Shown here: positions 26,104 through 34,695 of the stretch, piece by piece | Layout of the letters: the number at the start of each line of letters is the position of its first letter | Position numbering within the stretch: position 1 is the first letter of the stretch | Origin: Bin87 sp965204685 | Lineage (GTDB): Bacteria > Chloroflexota > Dehalococcoidia > Lucifugimonadales > UBA3495 | Direction: 5' to 3' | Assembly (NCBI GenBank): GCA_965204685.1 | Contig: OZ242004.1 | Location: 992,001-1,056,000, forward strand | DNA length: 64,000 bases | Made by a program: the position numbers and the translations under genes | The notes under the pieces: model-generated | Databases searched by the model: none | Told to the model about the DNA's origin: nothing | What the model saw: the letters and a program-made list of their open reading frames with translations, nothing else

Positions 26104-27201
26104 TTACGAGTTGGGGACGATGGCGACGTGGATGCTGGGCACGCCGGCCTCGCCGCTCAGCGTGGCGAGGGCCTGCTCGGCTTGCTCGATGGGGAAGCTG
26201 TGGGTGTGCAGGCGTTCCATGGAGTATTTGCGGGAGTGGATGGTGTCCACGGCGCGGCGGAAGGCGGAATACTCGACGCCCAACACGCCCCGCAGCGTGA
26301 CCTTCTTCCAGATAATGTCGTCGGGCGACAGCCCCTCGAAGGCACGGCGACCCTTGAGGCCCGCCAGCACCACCGTACCGCCGGGCTTGACCATCTGGAT
26401 GGCCTGGTTGACCGCCTGTACCGCATAGGGCGTGGTGTCAACCACGCAGTCCACACCAGCGCCGCCGGTGGCGGCCATGACGCGTTCCACCGGGTCCTCA
26501 CCGTCCACATTGATGGCCACGTCGGCGCCCATTTCGCGGGCCAGGGCCAGCTTGTGCTCGTCGCGGCCCAATCCGGTGATGGCGACCATCGACGCTCCCG
26601 ACTCCTTGGCGGCGATGGCGCAGCAGATGCCGCGCTGTCCGGAGCCGAGCACGGCCAGGGTCTGGCCGGGTTGCAGCCCGGTGGCGTCCACGCCCCAGGC
26701 GAAACCGGCTCCCAGGGGATTGAACATTACAGCGACCGCCGGGTCCAGATCGCCGTCCATTGGGAAGACCACTGAGCCGGCCGGCAGGTACAGGTATTCG
26801 GAGTAGCCACCCCAGAGGCTGGGAGCCTTGTCCAAGCCGGTCTGGCCGAAACCGCCGGCGGTGGGGCACGGGTCGGTACCGCCAGCCAGGCAGGCGGCAC
26901 AGCGTCCGCAGCGGTAGCCCGAGCGCACGGCGACGCGGTCGCCGACGGATACGCCCCACCGCTCGGCGGCGATGGGTCCGATGGAGGCAATACGGCCCAG
27001 AGGCTCGTGTCCGAGGATGATGGGAAATGGAATGTCCAGGTCGCCGCGGAACCACTCGTAGTCGGTGCCGCAGATGCCGGTGGCCTCAATGCGGACGATA
27101 GCCTCGTCGTCGCCGATCTCTGGAATGTCCAGCCGGCGCAGCTCCATGACGTTGGGCGCGGTGGTGACGGCGGCCAGGGATTGCGAGGGCAAAGCGGTCA
27201 T
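26104..27201 (-). CDS. Zinc-dependent alcohol dehydrogenase family protein (MDR)
   Basis: 365 residues of the medium-chain dehydrogenase family. Visible are the catalytic zinc ligand region ATGICGTDYEWFRG and GHEPLGRI, the structural-zinc cysteines in RCGRCAACLAGGTDPC, and the cofactor loop AVLGSGQRGICCAIAAKESG. Such enzymes oxidise secondary alcohols, polyols or threonine. GAGG is 8 bases before the ATG. It sits between the amidohydrolase and an SDR gene, indicating a catabolic operon that processes an alcohol intermediate. Confidence 0.88.
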   Translation of the reverse strand: MTALPSQSLAAVTTAPNVMELRRLDIPEIGDDEAIVRIEATGICGTDYEWFRGDLDIPFPIILGHEPLGRIASIGPIAAERWGVSVGDRVAVRSGYRCGRCAACLAGGTDPCPTAGGFGQTGLDKAPSLWGGYSEYLYLPAGSVVFPMDGDLDPAVAVMFNPLGAGFAWGVDATGLQPGQTLAVLGSGQRGICCAIAAKESGASMVAITGLGRDEHKLALAREMGADVAINVDGEDPVERVMAATGGAGVDCVVDTTPYAVQAVNQAIQMVKPGGTVVLAGLKGRRAFEGLSPDDIIWKKVTLRGVLGVEYSAFRRAVDTIHSRKYSMERLHTHSFPIEQAEQALATLSGEAGVPSIHVAIVPNS

Positions 27202-27211
27202 GGGCGCAACC

Positions 27212-27964
27212 TCACTTGGCGGTGTAGCCGCCGTCGATGACCAGTTCGCTGCCGGTCATGAAGGACGACTCGTTGGAGGCCAGGAACAGCGCGCCGTAGG
27301 AGATGTCCTCGGTGGTGCCGACGCGGCCCAGCGGGATGTTGTCGATGCGGGCCTGGATCTCCTCGGGGGTCTGGTCACCCATGCCCTCGCGGCGCATGTC
27401 GGTGTCGACGCTGCCCGGGTGGATGGAGTTGGCGCGGATGTTTTCGGAGGCGTACTGGATGGCGGTGGACTTGGTGAAGAGGCGGACGGCGCCCTTGGTG
27501 GCGATGTAGGCCGGCGGGCCGATGGAAACCAGGCCGCTGATGGAGGAGATGTTGATGATGCTGCCACCGCCGGCACGGCGCATGGCGGGGATGACCGCCT
27601 TAGTGCCGAGGAACACACCCTTGGCGTTGATATCCATAATGTTGTCCCAGTCGTCGGACGTGGTCTCCTCGATGTCCTTGCGGAGAACGATGGCGGCGTT
27701 GTTGACGAGGACGTCCACCTTGCCGAACTGCTGCTCGGCGGTTTCGATGGCGCGCTGCCAGTCGTCGTCGCTGGTCACGTCGAGGTGGAGGTAGATGGCC
27801 TCGCCGCCCAGTTCGCGGATCTCTGCCTCAACCTGCATACCCAGCTCGTCGCGGATGTCCCCGATGACGACGCGGGCGCCCTCCTGGGCGAACATTCTGG
27901 CTTCGGTGGCGCCCTGACCGCGGGCGCCGCCGGTGATGATAGCAACCTTGCCTTCGAGCCTCAT
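27212..27964 (-). CDS. SDR family NAD(P)-dependent oxidoreductase
   Basis: 250 residues, classical short-chain dehydrogenase. Cofactor motif TGGARGQG at the N-terminus, NNAAI, catalytic Ser in INISSISGL, and YxxxK in YIATKGAV. The C-terminal SSFMTGSELVIDGGYTAK is the usual SDR ending. AGGAGG precedes the ATG. Gene order with the Zn-dehydrogenase and amidohydrolase (gaps of 10 and 16 bases) strongly suggests one transcript. Confidence 0.92.
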   Translation of the reverse strand: MRLEGKVAIITGGARGQGATEARMFAQEGARVVIGDIRDELGMQVEAEIRELGGEAIYLHLDVTSDDDWQRAIETAEQQFGKVDVLVNNAAIVLRKDIEETTSDDWDNIMDINAKGVFLGTKAVIPAMRRAGGGSIINISSISGLVSIGPPAYIATKGAVRLFTKSTAIQYASENIRANSIHPGSVDTDMRREGMGDQTPEEIQARIDNIPLGRVGTTEDISYGALFLASNESSFMTGSELVIDGGYTAK

Positions 27965-27975
27965 GGTGTAGCCTC

Positions 27976-28260
27976 CTAGCCTTCTTGCTCAATACGAGCG
28001 AGCTCCGCGTCATCGCGCCGGTATAGAATCCAGAAACCTCCGGCCAAGCCTATCGAGCCGCCTGCCGCAAATCCCAACAATGCACGTAAAATCTCCTGCG
28101 CAAGGGGCGATGCGTATTCGCCTCCATTATAAGGTTGGGACAAAAATGCAAATATGGCAGCCAATACCCCCAACGCAGCGCCGCCCCAGAACTTTGCAAA
28201 CCCTAAATTGCGGTCATAAGACCGCCGCAACCGGCGCTCATTGACTTGGTGCATTGACAT
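27976..28260 (-). CDS. Small membrane protein (2 TM), unknown
   Basis: 94 residues from ATG 28260 (TGGAG just upstream); hydrophobic spans at about 23-42 and 58-80, separated by a short polar loop, and a charged C-terminus. It overlaps the preceding 76-residue membrane gene by 23 bases. The sequence is AT-richer than the genes around it. No family recognised. Confidence 0.55.
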   Translation of the reverse strand: MSMHQVNERRLRRSYDRNLGFAKFWGGAALGVLAAIFAFLSQPYNGGEYASPLAQEILRALLGFAAGGSIGLAGGFWILYRRDDAELARIEQEG

Positions 28261-28468
28261 TGAATCTCCAGACCAGCCTGGCAACCGCAAACGTACCGGC
28301 AGCGGTAGCAGAGACAGTTATCGCCAAGAGGCTGAAGTACACTGCCTCCCAAGGCAAGCCGAGAATCTGGTAGTTTTTCGTCCCACCCACAAAAACCCAA
28401 AGCGAGATTGCACCGGCCAGCAACGCAACGGCTGCCAAGATGGAGATTAATATTTTGCCAGTATTCAT
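28238..28468 (-). CDS. Small membrane protein (2 TM), unknown
   Basis: 76 residues with spans at about 5-27 and 41-66 and a GTKNYQILGLPWE loop. GAGG sits 6 bases before the ATG. Probably coupled to the 94-residue membrane gene whose start it overlaps. The arrangement recalls the pair at 6321/6613. Confidence 0.5.
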   Translation of the reverse strand: MNTGKILISILAAVALLAGAISLWVFVGGTKNYQILGLPWEAVYFSLLAITVSATAAGTFAVARLVWRFNVNAPSQ

Positions 28469-28519
28469 GAGCGCCTCGCAGTCTTCTGCGTTTGAGAACA
28501 GTTTAACCGTTACGTGCGG

Positions 28520-29455
28520 TTACGCCAATTCTGCCATCGCCCGCTCGGCGAACTCCGGGCGCACGATGGCCTCGTAGGGATGGGGCTCGCGGACGAGGCC
28601 GCCGGAGATGAGGGCGTCGCGCATGCGGTCGAAACCGTGGCGGGTTATGGTGGGATCGGTGGCCCACACGCCGGCGTCCTGGTAGCGCTGGACGCCTTCG
28701 GAGAGGGTGTCGCGGTCGTACTCAGGAAACACCGGTGCGATGCGGTCGGCGACGGCTTCGGCGGGGCTCTCGGCGACCCAACGCTGGGCGCGGGCGTAGC
28801 CGTTGACGAAGCGCTGCGCGGTCTCGGGGTTTTCCGCCAGCCAGGCCGGCGTGACCGCGAAACTGCTGTAGCAGACGAAACCGCTCTCGTTGCCCAGGGT
28901 GGCCGCGATGTGGCCGGAGCCCTCCCGCACCAACTGGACGGCGAAGGGGTTGGGAACCTGGAGGTAATCGGCGTCGCCGTTGCGGAAGCGGCCGAGCATC
29001 TCCTCGGCGGACAGACCGCCCATCAGGTTCACGCTGGCCGGGTCCACGCCGTGCCAGCGCATGGCGGCCTGGAGGGTAGTGTAGGGAACGGGGGTGAAGC
29101 CGACGGGGATCAGGGTGGAGCCAGTCAACTCCGCCCAGCGCCAGCCGTCGGTGGGTCGCCTGGAAAGCAGGAAGAACCCGTCGCGCTGGTTGATTTCGGC
29201 GATGTGCAGGGGCGGGTCGTCGCTGCCGGCGTCGAGGTCCATGAAGCTGCGGCTGATGCCGCTCTGGGTGATGTCGATATCGCCGGCCTTGAGCAGGTCG
29301 GTGCTAGTCTGGCCGGTGGGGACATGGGCGAAATCAACGTCGAGGCCCTGGTCCTGCAGGAACCCACCTTCCACGGCGACATAAATCGTCGTGTAGAACA
29401 TGTTGCGGAAAGCCACCCGCAGCCGGATCCGGTCGCCATTGCCTTGTTGAGTCAT
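28520..29455 (-). CDS. NMT1/THI5-like ABC substrate-binding protein lacking a signal peptide
   Basis: 311 residues. The pattern RLRVAFRNMFYTTIYVAVEGGFLQDQGLDVDFA is typical of the NMT1/SsuA-like binding fold for nitrate/sulfonate/HMP-type ligands. The N-terminus (MTQQGNGDR) shows no signal peptide or lipobox, and AGGAG immediately upstream supports this start. Known cytoplasmic members include THI5-like pyrimidine synthases, so it may be an enzyme or intracellular binder. No ABC permease for an importer is adjacent; the next gene is an exporter-type ABC protein. Confidence 0.78.
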   Translation of the reverse strand: MTQQGNGDRIRLRVAFRNMFYTTIYVAVEGGFLQDQGLDVDFAHVPTGQTSTDLLKAGDIDITQSGISRSFMDLDAGSDDPPLHIAEINQRDGFFLLSRRPTDGWRWAELTGSTLIPVGFTPVPYTTLQAAMRWHGVDPASVNLMGGLSAEEMLGRFRNGDADYLQVPNPFAVQLVREGSGHIAATLGNESGFVCYSSFAVTPAWLAENPETAQRFVNGYARAQRWVAESPAEAVADRIAPVFPEYDRDTLSEGVQRYQDAGVWATDPTITRHGFDRMRDALISGGLVREPHPYEAIVRPEFAERAMAELA

Positions 29456-29480
29456 TGCATTCTCCTGATGTAGGGCTGGT

Positions 29481-31442
29481 TCACGCGGGCACGGGCAGGC
29501 GCAGGTTGCCGCCGGCCATTACGGCCACGCCGTCCTCGCTGGTGTATTCGACGCGGCCACCCTCGAACTGCTCGTCGTAAAGCTGGGCGTACAGGCCGCC
29601 CAGTGCCAGCAATTCGTAATGGGCGCCCTGCTCCACGATGCGGCCGCGGTCGACGACGAAAATGACGTCGGCCGACATGATGGTGGAGAGGCGGTGGGCG
29701 ATGGCGATGGTGGTGCGGCCCTGCATCAGCGGTTCCAGGGCGGCCTGCACGTAGCGCTCGCTGGTGGTGTCCAGGGACGAGGTGGCCTCGTCCAGGATGA
29801 GCAGGCGCGGATCGTGCAGGATGACGCGGGCAATGGACAGACGCTGCCGCTCGCCGCCGGAGAGCCGGTAGCCGCGTTCGCCGACCACGGTGTCGTAGCC
29901 GTCGGGGAACTCCATGACGCGGTCGTGGATGTAGGCAGCTTGGGCGGCCTCGTGCAACTCCCGCTCCGAGGCGTCGGGGTTGCCGTAGAGCAGGTTTTCG
30001 CGGATGGAGGCGTGGAAGAGGTAGCTATCCTGGGAGACGTAGCCGACGATGCGGGCGAGGCTCTCCAGCCGGATGCGGCGTACGTCGATACCATCGATGC
30101 TCACGGCACCGGAGGTGGAGTCGTACAGGCGGGGGATGAGGTAGGAGATGGTGGTCTTGCCGGCGCCGCTGGGGCCAACCAGGGCCGCCAGTTGGCCCGG
30201 CTTGACGTCCAGGTCCACGCCGTCAAGGGCCCAGAACACCTGCCCGTCGTCCTCGATGTCGTAGGCGTCGGCCAGCAACGTGGCCGGGTGGTAGTTCATG
30301 CGCACGTCGCGCAACGCCACCGCGCCGGCGACCTTTTCGACGGGCAGGTCCACGGCGTCCGGCGCGTCGACGATGTCGGGCCGGATGTCCAGGTAGCCGA
30401 AGATGCGCTCGAACAGGGCCAGAGAGGATTGCAGTTCCACGGAGGTGCGGAGCAGGGTGCTGATGGGGAAGTACAGGCGGGTCTGGAGCGTGGTGAAGGC
30501 GACGATGGTGCCGGCGGTGATGCCGGTCTGGCCGATGCCGCCGTAGAGGATGTAGCCGGCCAGCACGTACACCACCACCGGGGTCAGCGAGAAGAAGATC
30601 TGCATACCGGCCCATACGGCCTGGCCGGTCATCTCGCGGCGAATCTCCAGGTCGGACAGACGCACGTTCTGGTCGTGGAAGCGGGCCACCTCGCGGTTCT
30701 GGGCGCCAAACAGGCGGGTGAGCATGACGCCGGACACGGACAGCGTTTCCTGGGTGATGGCGGTCATCTCGGCGGTGGACTCCTGGACCCGGGCCGAGGC
30801 GGCGCGGCGGCGTTTGCCCACCAGGTAGCTGAACACCGCGAAAATCGGCGTGATACCGGCGGCAACGATGGTCAGTTCCCACGACAGGACCGCCATGGCG
30901 ACCAGGGTGCTGATCAGGATGACGACGTTGGACAGGATGTTGCTGACCGTGCCGGTCACCACCACGCGGATTCCGGCGACGTCGTTGGAGACGCGGCTCT
31001 GGATCTCGCCGGTGCGCTGCGAGGTGAAGAAACCGAGCGATAACGTTTGCAGGTGGGAATAGAGCCGGTCGCGGAGGTCGCGCATCACGCGCTGGCCCAC
31101 CTGCTGGGTGAGCCAGGTTTGGAGCACTCCCAGGCTGCCGGTCACGACTACTACTGCGGACATGGCGACGGCCAGCGTCCAGAGCAGGGGCAGATTGGGG
31201 CCGCCCTCGGCGAAGAGGGCGGAGTCGAACACCACCCGGATCAGGACCGGGTTGACGACGCCCAGGCCGGCGGTGACCAGGATGAGCAGGCCGATGGCGA
31301 GGACGCGGGGCCAGTAGGGCTGGAACGCCAGGGCGATCCGCCGGTTGAGATGGGCTACCCTGCGGCTGGGGCGGTCGCGACTAGAGCTGGCGGCCCGCCG
31401 GAAACCCTGGGGCATGTTTTCACGCACGGGTCGCATGGACAT
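29481..31442 (-). CDS. ABC transporter, fused permease/ATPase (MsbA/MdlB-type exporter half)
   Basis: 653 residues. Six transmembrane helices in the first 330 residues (starting WPRVLAIGLLILVTAGLGV), then an ATP-binding domain: Walker A GPSGAGKTT, Q-loop region YVSQDSYLF, signature LSGGERQRL, Walker B LLILDEATSSLD, and the H-loop AIAHRLST. This is a half-transporter that would homodimerise to export lipids, drugs or peptides. The stop is 25 bases from the start of the NMT1-like gene; co-transcription is likely but a functional link is not obvious. Confidence 0.92.
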   Translation of the reverse strand: MSMRPVRENMPQGFRRAASSSRDRPSRRVAHLNRRIALAFQPYWPRVLAIGLLILVTAGLGVVNPVLIRVVFDSALFAEGGPNLPLLWTLAVAMSAVVVVTGSLGVLQTWLTQQVGQRVMRDLRDRLYSHLQTLSLGFFTSQRTGEIQSRVSNDVAGIRVVVTGTVSNILSNVVILISTLVAMAVLSWELTIVAAGITPIFAVFSYLVGKRRRAASARVQESTAEMTAITQETLSVSGVMLTRLFGAQNREVARFHDQNVRLSDLEIRREMTGQAVWAGMQIFFSLTPVVVYVLAGYILYGGIGQTGITAGTIVAFTTLQTRLYFPISTLLRTSVELQSSLALFERIFGYLDIRPDIVDAPDAVDLPVEKVAGAVALRDVRMNYHPATLLADAYDIEDDGQVFWALDGVDLDVKPGQLAALVGPSGAGKTTISYLIPRLYDSTSGAVSIDGIDVRRIRLESLARIVGYVSQDSYLFHASIRENLLYGNPDASERELHEAAQAAYIHDRVMEFPDGYDTVVGERGYRLSGGERQRLSIARVILHDPRLLILDEATSSLDTTSERYVQAALEPLMQGRTTIAIAHRLSTIMSADVIFVVDRGRIVEQGAHYELLALGGLYAQLYDEQFEGGRVEYTSEDGVAVMAGGNLRLPVPA

Positions 31443-31457
31443 AAGCTTGGGGGAGTT

Positions 31458-31752
31458 GTCAGAAGCAGGATTTGCAAGATTGTCGGATTGCCAGGATTAT
31501 CGTCATTACGGCGCAATCAACTCAATCCGGTCAGGAGTTATGCAGTTGAAATCCCATGCCCGTCACTCCGGCTTTCGCCGGAGCCCAGAAATCGGAGTGT
31601 GAAAGAATCTGAACGATGGTTAACGATTTCGGGCATTGGATTCCGGCTTTCGCCGGAATGACGGGAAATAGGCCGGAATGACGGAAGTAAAGGCTCACAG
31701 CTGCGTAACTTCTACCAGTAAATCCTCAAATCCGGCGGATCCTGCTTCTGGC
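31458..31752. repeat. Compound repeat island: family D ends with family A copies nested inside
   Basis: Left end GTCAGAAGCAGGATTTGC and right end GGATCCTGCTTCTGGC (inverted) mark a family D element stretched to 295 bases. Inside lie family A palindromes at 31561-31586 and 31638-31664 and a half copy at 31671-31684. The mutation AAT to AAG/CTT is present in both ends, so the two ends have changed together. Confidence 0.65.
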
Positions 31753-31760
31753 TGTTTACG

Positions 31761-32645
31761 TTACTCGATAGCCTCTTTCAGACGGCGGATGGCGTCGATG
31801 TGGGCGTCGGGGGAGGTGGCGCCGCGGAGGCCGGCGGCCATGTGGGTCGCGCCGATCTCCTCCCAGGACTTGAGCTCGGTGAGCCAGTCCTCGGGGTTGT
31901 TGTCGGCGGTGATGGTGATGCGGCCCTCGAAGCCCACTTCGGACGGATCGCGGCCGGCGGCCTCGGCCTGGGTACGGATGCGACCCAGGATCGCCTGACC
32001 GCCGGAGTCGGGAGCGAACATGGGGAAGTAGCCGTCGGCCAGGCGACCGATGCGGCGGATGGCGGCGTTGGGCGGCGTGGGTGACGTGCTGCGGCCGGCG
32101 CCGATCCAGATGGGGATGGGTCGCTGCACCGGCAGCGGGTTGATGCCGGCGTGGGTGATGTCGTGGTACTTGCCGTGGAAGTCGATGACATCCTCGGTCC
32201 AAAGCTGGCGGAGCACCTCGATCTGCTCGTCGCAGCGGCCGCCGCGGCTGGCGAAGTCCACGCCCAGGGCCTCGTACTCCACCGAGTTCCAGCCGACGCC
32301 GATACCCAGGCGCAGGCGGCCGCCGGACAGCAGGTCAACCTCGGCGGCCTGCTTGGCCACCAGGGCGGTCTGCCGCTGGGGCAGGATCAGGATGCCGGTG
32401 GTCAGGCCGATCTTCTTGGTGACGGCGGCCAGGTAGGCCATCAGGGTGAAGGGCTCGTGGATGTAGGACTCGTGCGAGTAGGGAAAGTGCGGCACCTCCG
32501 GATGCTTCTCCGGCACGGCGCCGAGCACGTGGTCGAGGATGCGGACGTGGGCATAGCCCAGGTCCTCGGCGGCCTGGATGTAGTCGCGCAACGCGCCGAA
32601 GTCGTCGCCGATCTCAACGATGGGAACCGAAACGCCAATCTCCAT
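31761..32645 (-). CDS. LLM-class F420-dependent oxidoreductase
   Basis: 294 residues from ATG 32645 (GGGAGG 5 bases upstream; the frame extends 44 codons further but without a ribosome site). Blocks MEIGVSVPIVEIG, HVRILDHVLGAVPE, KKIGLTTGILILPQRQTALVAKQAAEVDLLSGGRLRLGIGVGWN (in pieces) and IPIWIGAGRST are typical of the TIGR03619-type F420 enzymes. It is bounded by a repeat island downstream and is probably monocistronic. Substrate unknown. Confidence 0.88.
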   Translation of the reverse strand: MEIGVSVPIVEIGDDFGALRDYIQAAEDLGYAHVRILDHVLGAVPEKHPEVPHFPYSHESYIHEPFTLMAYLAAVTKKIGLTTGILILPQRQTALVAKQAAEVDLLSGGRLRLGIGVGWNSVEYEALGVDFASRGGRCDEQIEVLRQLWTEDVIDFHGKYHDITHAGINPLPVQRPIPIWIGAGRSTSPTPPNAAIRRIGRLADGYFPMFAPDSGGQAILGRIRTQAEAAGRDPSEVGFEGRITITADNNPEDWLTELKSWEEIGATHMAAGLRGATSPDAHIDAIRRLKEAIE

Positions 32646-32776
32646 GGTGAACCTCCCGTTAAATGCAACAGCCCCGCCATCGGGACGATGGTTGGGGCCA
32701 TTATAGCGGGTGGTGGGATGGGGGTGGTCAATGATAGTCTGCGTGGCGAAGGCCATTGGCAAACCATCAGCGTACA

Positions 32777-33286
32777 CTACGACGCCGCAGCGATCATTTG
32801 CATACGGCTCCGCAACACATCTTCCCGACCGGCAAGTTCAAACTCCTCTTCAATCGTCTCGTCTCCCCGCTCGTCAACGAAACAGCATCGGATCATTCCG
32901 CCGGGCATGATCTCAATCTCGAGATAGGTATCCCCAAACTCCCAATCCGCCTGTACACCGCCGTCCCAGGTTGGACTGATTACCGGCGCCGGTCCGTCGG
33001 CAGGAAAAAGCTCCTGCAACAACAGCAGCAGCCTGACCACTGCCCCATCATCCAGGGGTCTGGCGCCTTCACTGCTCCACGCATCCGCTCCCCAGGGCAG
33101 GCGTTCCAGGTTCTCCATCACGGTCGGGAACCACGCCAGCGTTGGCCGTGGGTCAGCCCACAACACCCGGTCGATATCTGCAAAGGAACGTTCCATCACC
33201 GGACGGCTTGGATACCCCAAGAGAACCTTCTCAAATACCCCCGCCCACCACGGAGGCTCGGCCTTGACGGATGCATCCGTTACCAT
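32777..33286 (-). CDS. Hypothetical protein with a conserved beta domain
   Basis: 169 residues from ATG 33286, which gives a proper 8-base spacing to GGGAGG (the ATG at 33292 is too close). The C-terminal half contains the pattern PVISPTWDGGVQADWEFGDTYLEIEI-PGG, which I associate with a widespread uncharacterised bacterial domain, often encoded near toxin-antitoxin or mobile genes. The N-terminal half includes many Trp and acidic residues. No enzyme motif is seen. It opens the lower-GC island. Confidence 0.6.
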   Translation of the reverse strand: MVTDASVKAEPPWWAGVFEKVLLGYPSRPVMERSFADIDRVLWADPRPTLAWFPTVMENLERLPWGADAWSSEGARPLDDGAVVRLLLLLQELFPADGPAPVISPTWDGGVQADWEFGDTYLEIEIMPGGMIRCCFVDERGDETIEEEFELAGREDVLRSRMQMIAAAS

Positions 33287-33397
33287 ATCCATTACCTCCC
33301 CTCACAAGGGAAAAGCGACCCCGCCGCCCGTATGCCGGCTCTGGGGCTATTATAGCGGGTGGCGAGGCCGGGTAGGTGGAGATGTAGGTTGCGGCGA

Positions 33398-33742
33398 CTA
33401 CAGCCCCTTCTTGTGACGCCAGCTAGTCAGCCGATTGACGACTTCTTTCCAGGTCTGGCTCGGAGCATAGCGGTGCATCCGGAAGCTCCATCCGAAAACC
33501 CGCCTTACGTCGCTGATGACGAGGTTGTACGTCATGCTGCTGCCTTCGATGAAGCAGGGGCAATTCTTGTGTCCACGCGGGCAGCGGTTGCCGTTTTCAC
33601 CAAAATACGGTACGGTTGACATGCCAATTAGCTCCTCTTCCCTGAGTGAGATAGTTGTTGTAGCCCCGGCTCGACTTGGAACCTCAGTCGGGGCTTTCTT
33701 ACGGACACGCAGCCTGCTGCGCAAATCAGCTTGTTCTATCAT
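33398..33742 (-). CDS. Small Cys/His-containing orphan protein with two possible starts
   Basis: 114 residues from ATG 33742, preceded by AGGAGG at an ideal 8-base spacing; a second in-frame ATG at 33622 also has GAGGAG 9 bases upstream and would give 74 residues. The middle contains CPRGHKNCPC, a possible zinc-binding knuckle, followed by a region rich in Trp/Arg/Tyr (WSFRMHRYAPSQTWKEVVNRL). The first 40 residues are basic and look like a leader extension. Three palindromes lie upstream (33755-33825). Function unknown; a small regulator is one possibility. Confidence 0.5.
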   Translation of the reverse strand: MIEQADLRSRLRVRKKAPTEVPSRAGATTTISLREEELIGMSTVPYFGENGNRCPRGHKNCPCFIEGSSMTYNLVISDVRRVFGWSFRMHRYAPSQTWKEVVNRLTSWRHKKGL

Positions 33743-33754
33743 TGCCGCTGCCTC

Positions 33755-33767
33755 CTGTCAGTGACAG
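33755..33767. promoter_or_regulatory. Palindrome overlapping a ribosome-binding site
   Basis: CTGTCA-G-TGACAG. On the minus strand it adjoins and partly covers the AGGAGG of the gene starting at 33742, so a protein bound here or an RNA hairpin would block translation. Confidence 0.45.
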
Positions 33768-33779
33768 CAGGATACTAAC

Positions 33780-33825
33780 ATATGCCAGCATATATGTCAA
33801 GTAGATGTTATGCCAACATGGCATA
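33780..33825. promoter_or_regulatory. Pair of operator-like palindromes
   Basis: ATATGC-CA-GCATAT at 33780-33793 and TATGCCA-ACA-TGGCATA at 33809-33825 share the half-site TATGCC/ATGCCA and are about 30 bases apart centre to centre (three helical turns). They sit upstream of the minus-strand gene starting at 33742, where its promoter should be. A dimeric repressor site pair is the simplest reading. Confidence 0.5.
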
Positions 33826-33912
33826 TGGAGGTTCAATAAATGGATCCATAATATACGGTGGACCGTTAAGTATTGTTGGATCTCCCAAGGGTATCCCGGG
33901 ATCCTTATCATC

Positions 33913-33944
33913 TAAATAAAAAAGGTGCCTGGCAAGGGCACCTT
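33913..33944 (-). terminator. Rho-independent terminator (minus strand)
   Basis: On the minus strand: AAGGTGCC, loop CTTGCCA, GGCACCTT, then TTTTATTTAGA. It lies 28 bases after the stop of the IS-split membrane gene. Confidence 0.85.
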
Positions 33945-33971
33945 GGGCCATTGCGAATTCGCCCGGGAGAA

Positions 33972-34582
33972 TCAAATTTGTCTCCCTCCCCGCAATGATT
34001 GAAACCACCAGGCAACTACCCCAGCAAATCCAGCGACAACAGCGCATCCGATCAATGCAACTACGCCAGAGACGACAGCAGAAGCGACATCCAAATCTCG
34101 TCCCCAACTCGCATGGTGAGCCTTGGCATAGCCGAAACTATCGACAACGCTTATTGTCGCAGCCAGGACGGCAATGACGGTAGCGACCACAGAGATGCCA
34201 ATCACGGTAACCGAAACGGCTCGGGCGGTTCCTTCGTTGTCATGTCTACGCAGTAAAGCAGTTGCACTTATGAAAGTAACCCCCGCGATAAATGCGACTG
34301 GGAAAAGGGTGAAGAGAATAGCGTTGAAACCGACTGCGTTTCCAATGTCGTCGCTTAGTCCGTATAATACACCTCCGTCAACGGTAACCGGGTAAATCCT
34401 ATCAGAAATCCGGAACTCTACATCAGGATTGAGGCCACTGAACGCTGACGAAATGCTTACGACAATGGCGTTCACAACGATGACCAGCATTGAGATAAGG
34501 TAAGGGTTAGTGTTGGCAAAATATCGGCGACAAGTAGCCAACGCTCTGACGCCCACCAGTCCTGCAATGGTGGTTAATATAA
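33972..34582 (-). pseudogene. 3-prime part of a multi-span membrane protein split by an IS
   Basis: Encodes about 203 residues of a hydrophobic protein with at least five membrane spans (for example ISMLVIVVNAIVVSISSAF, AVSVTVIGISVVATVIAVLAA, ALIGCAVVAGFAGVVAWWF) and a soluble loop of about 40 residues with DVEFRISDRIYPV. It ends RGGRQI. A TTG inside the IS end can restart the frame at 34595, so a shortened protein might still be made. Joined to 35537-35891 at the TAA duplication it continues GVGFV-ILTTIAGL with no frame change, showing both were one gene before the insertion. Confidence 0.85.
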
Positions 34583-34597
34583 GAACCCCTAACAAAA
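34583..34597. repeat. IS left terminal inverted repeat
   Basis: GAACCCCTAACAAAA, identical to the reverse complement of 35522-35536; preceded by the TAA target duplication. Confidence 0.9.
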
Positions 34598-34695
34598 TGG
34601 GTTGCTAATCCATAATCAGGCGGCTAATCTCGCGGTAAGACAGGACCGTAGCGGTGGGCTGGCGCCGTATCTGCGGCAGCGGGAGGAGGTGTCCC

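Noticed and set aside
33808..33951. A 47-codon minus-strand frame ending PPYAMLA just after the split membrane gene
   Set aside because: A strong minus-strand terminator (33913-33944) lies inside it, the ribosome site is poor, and its end coincides with the operator-like palindrome.
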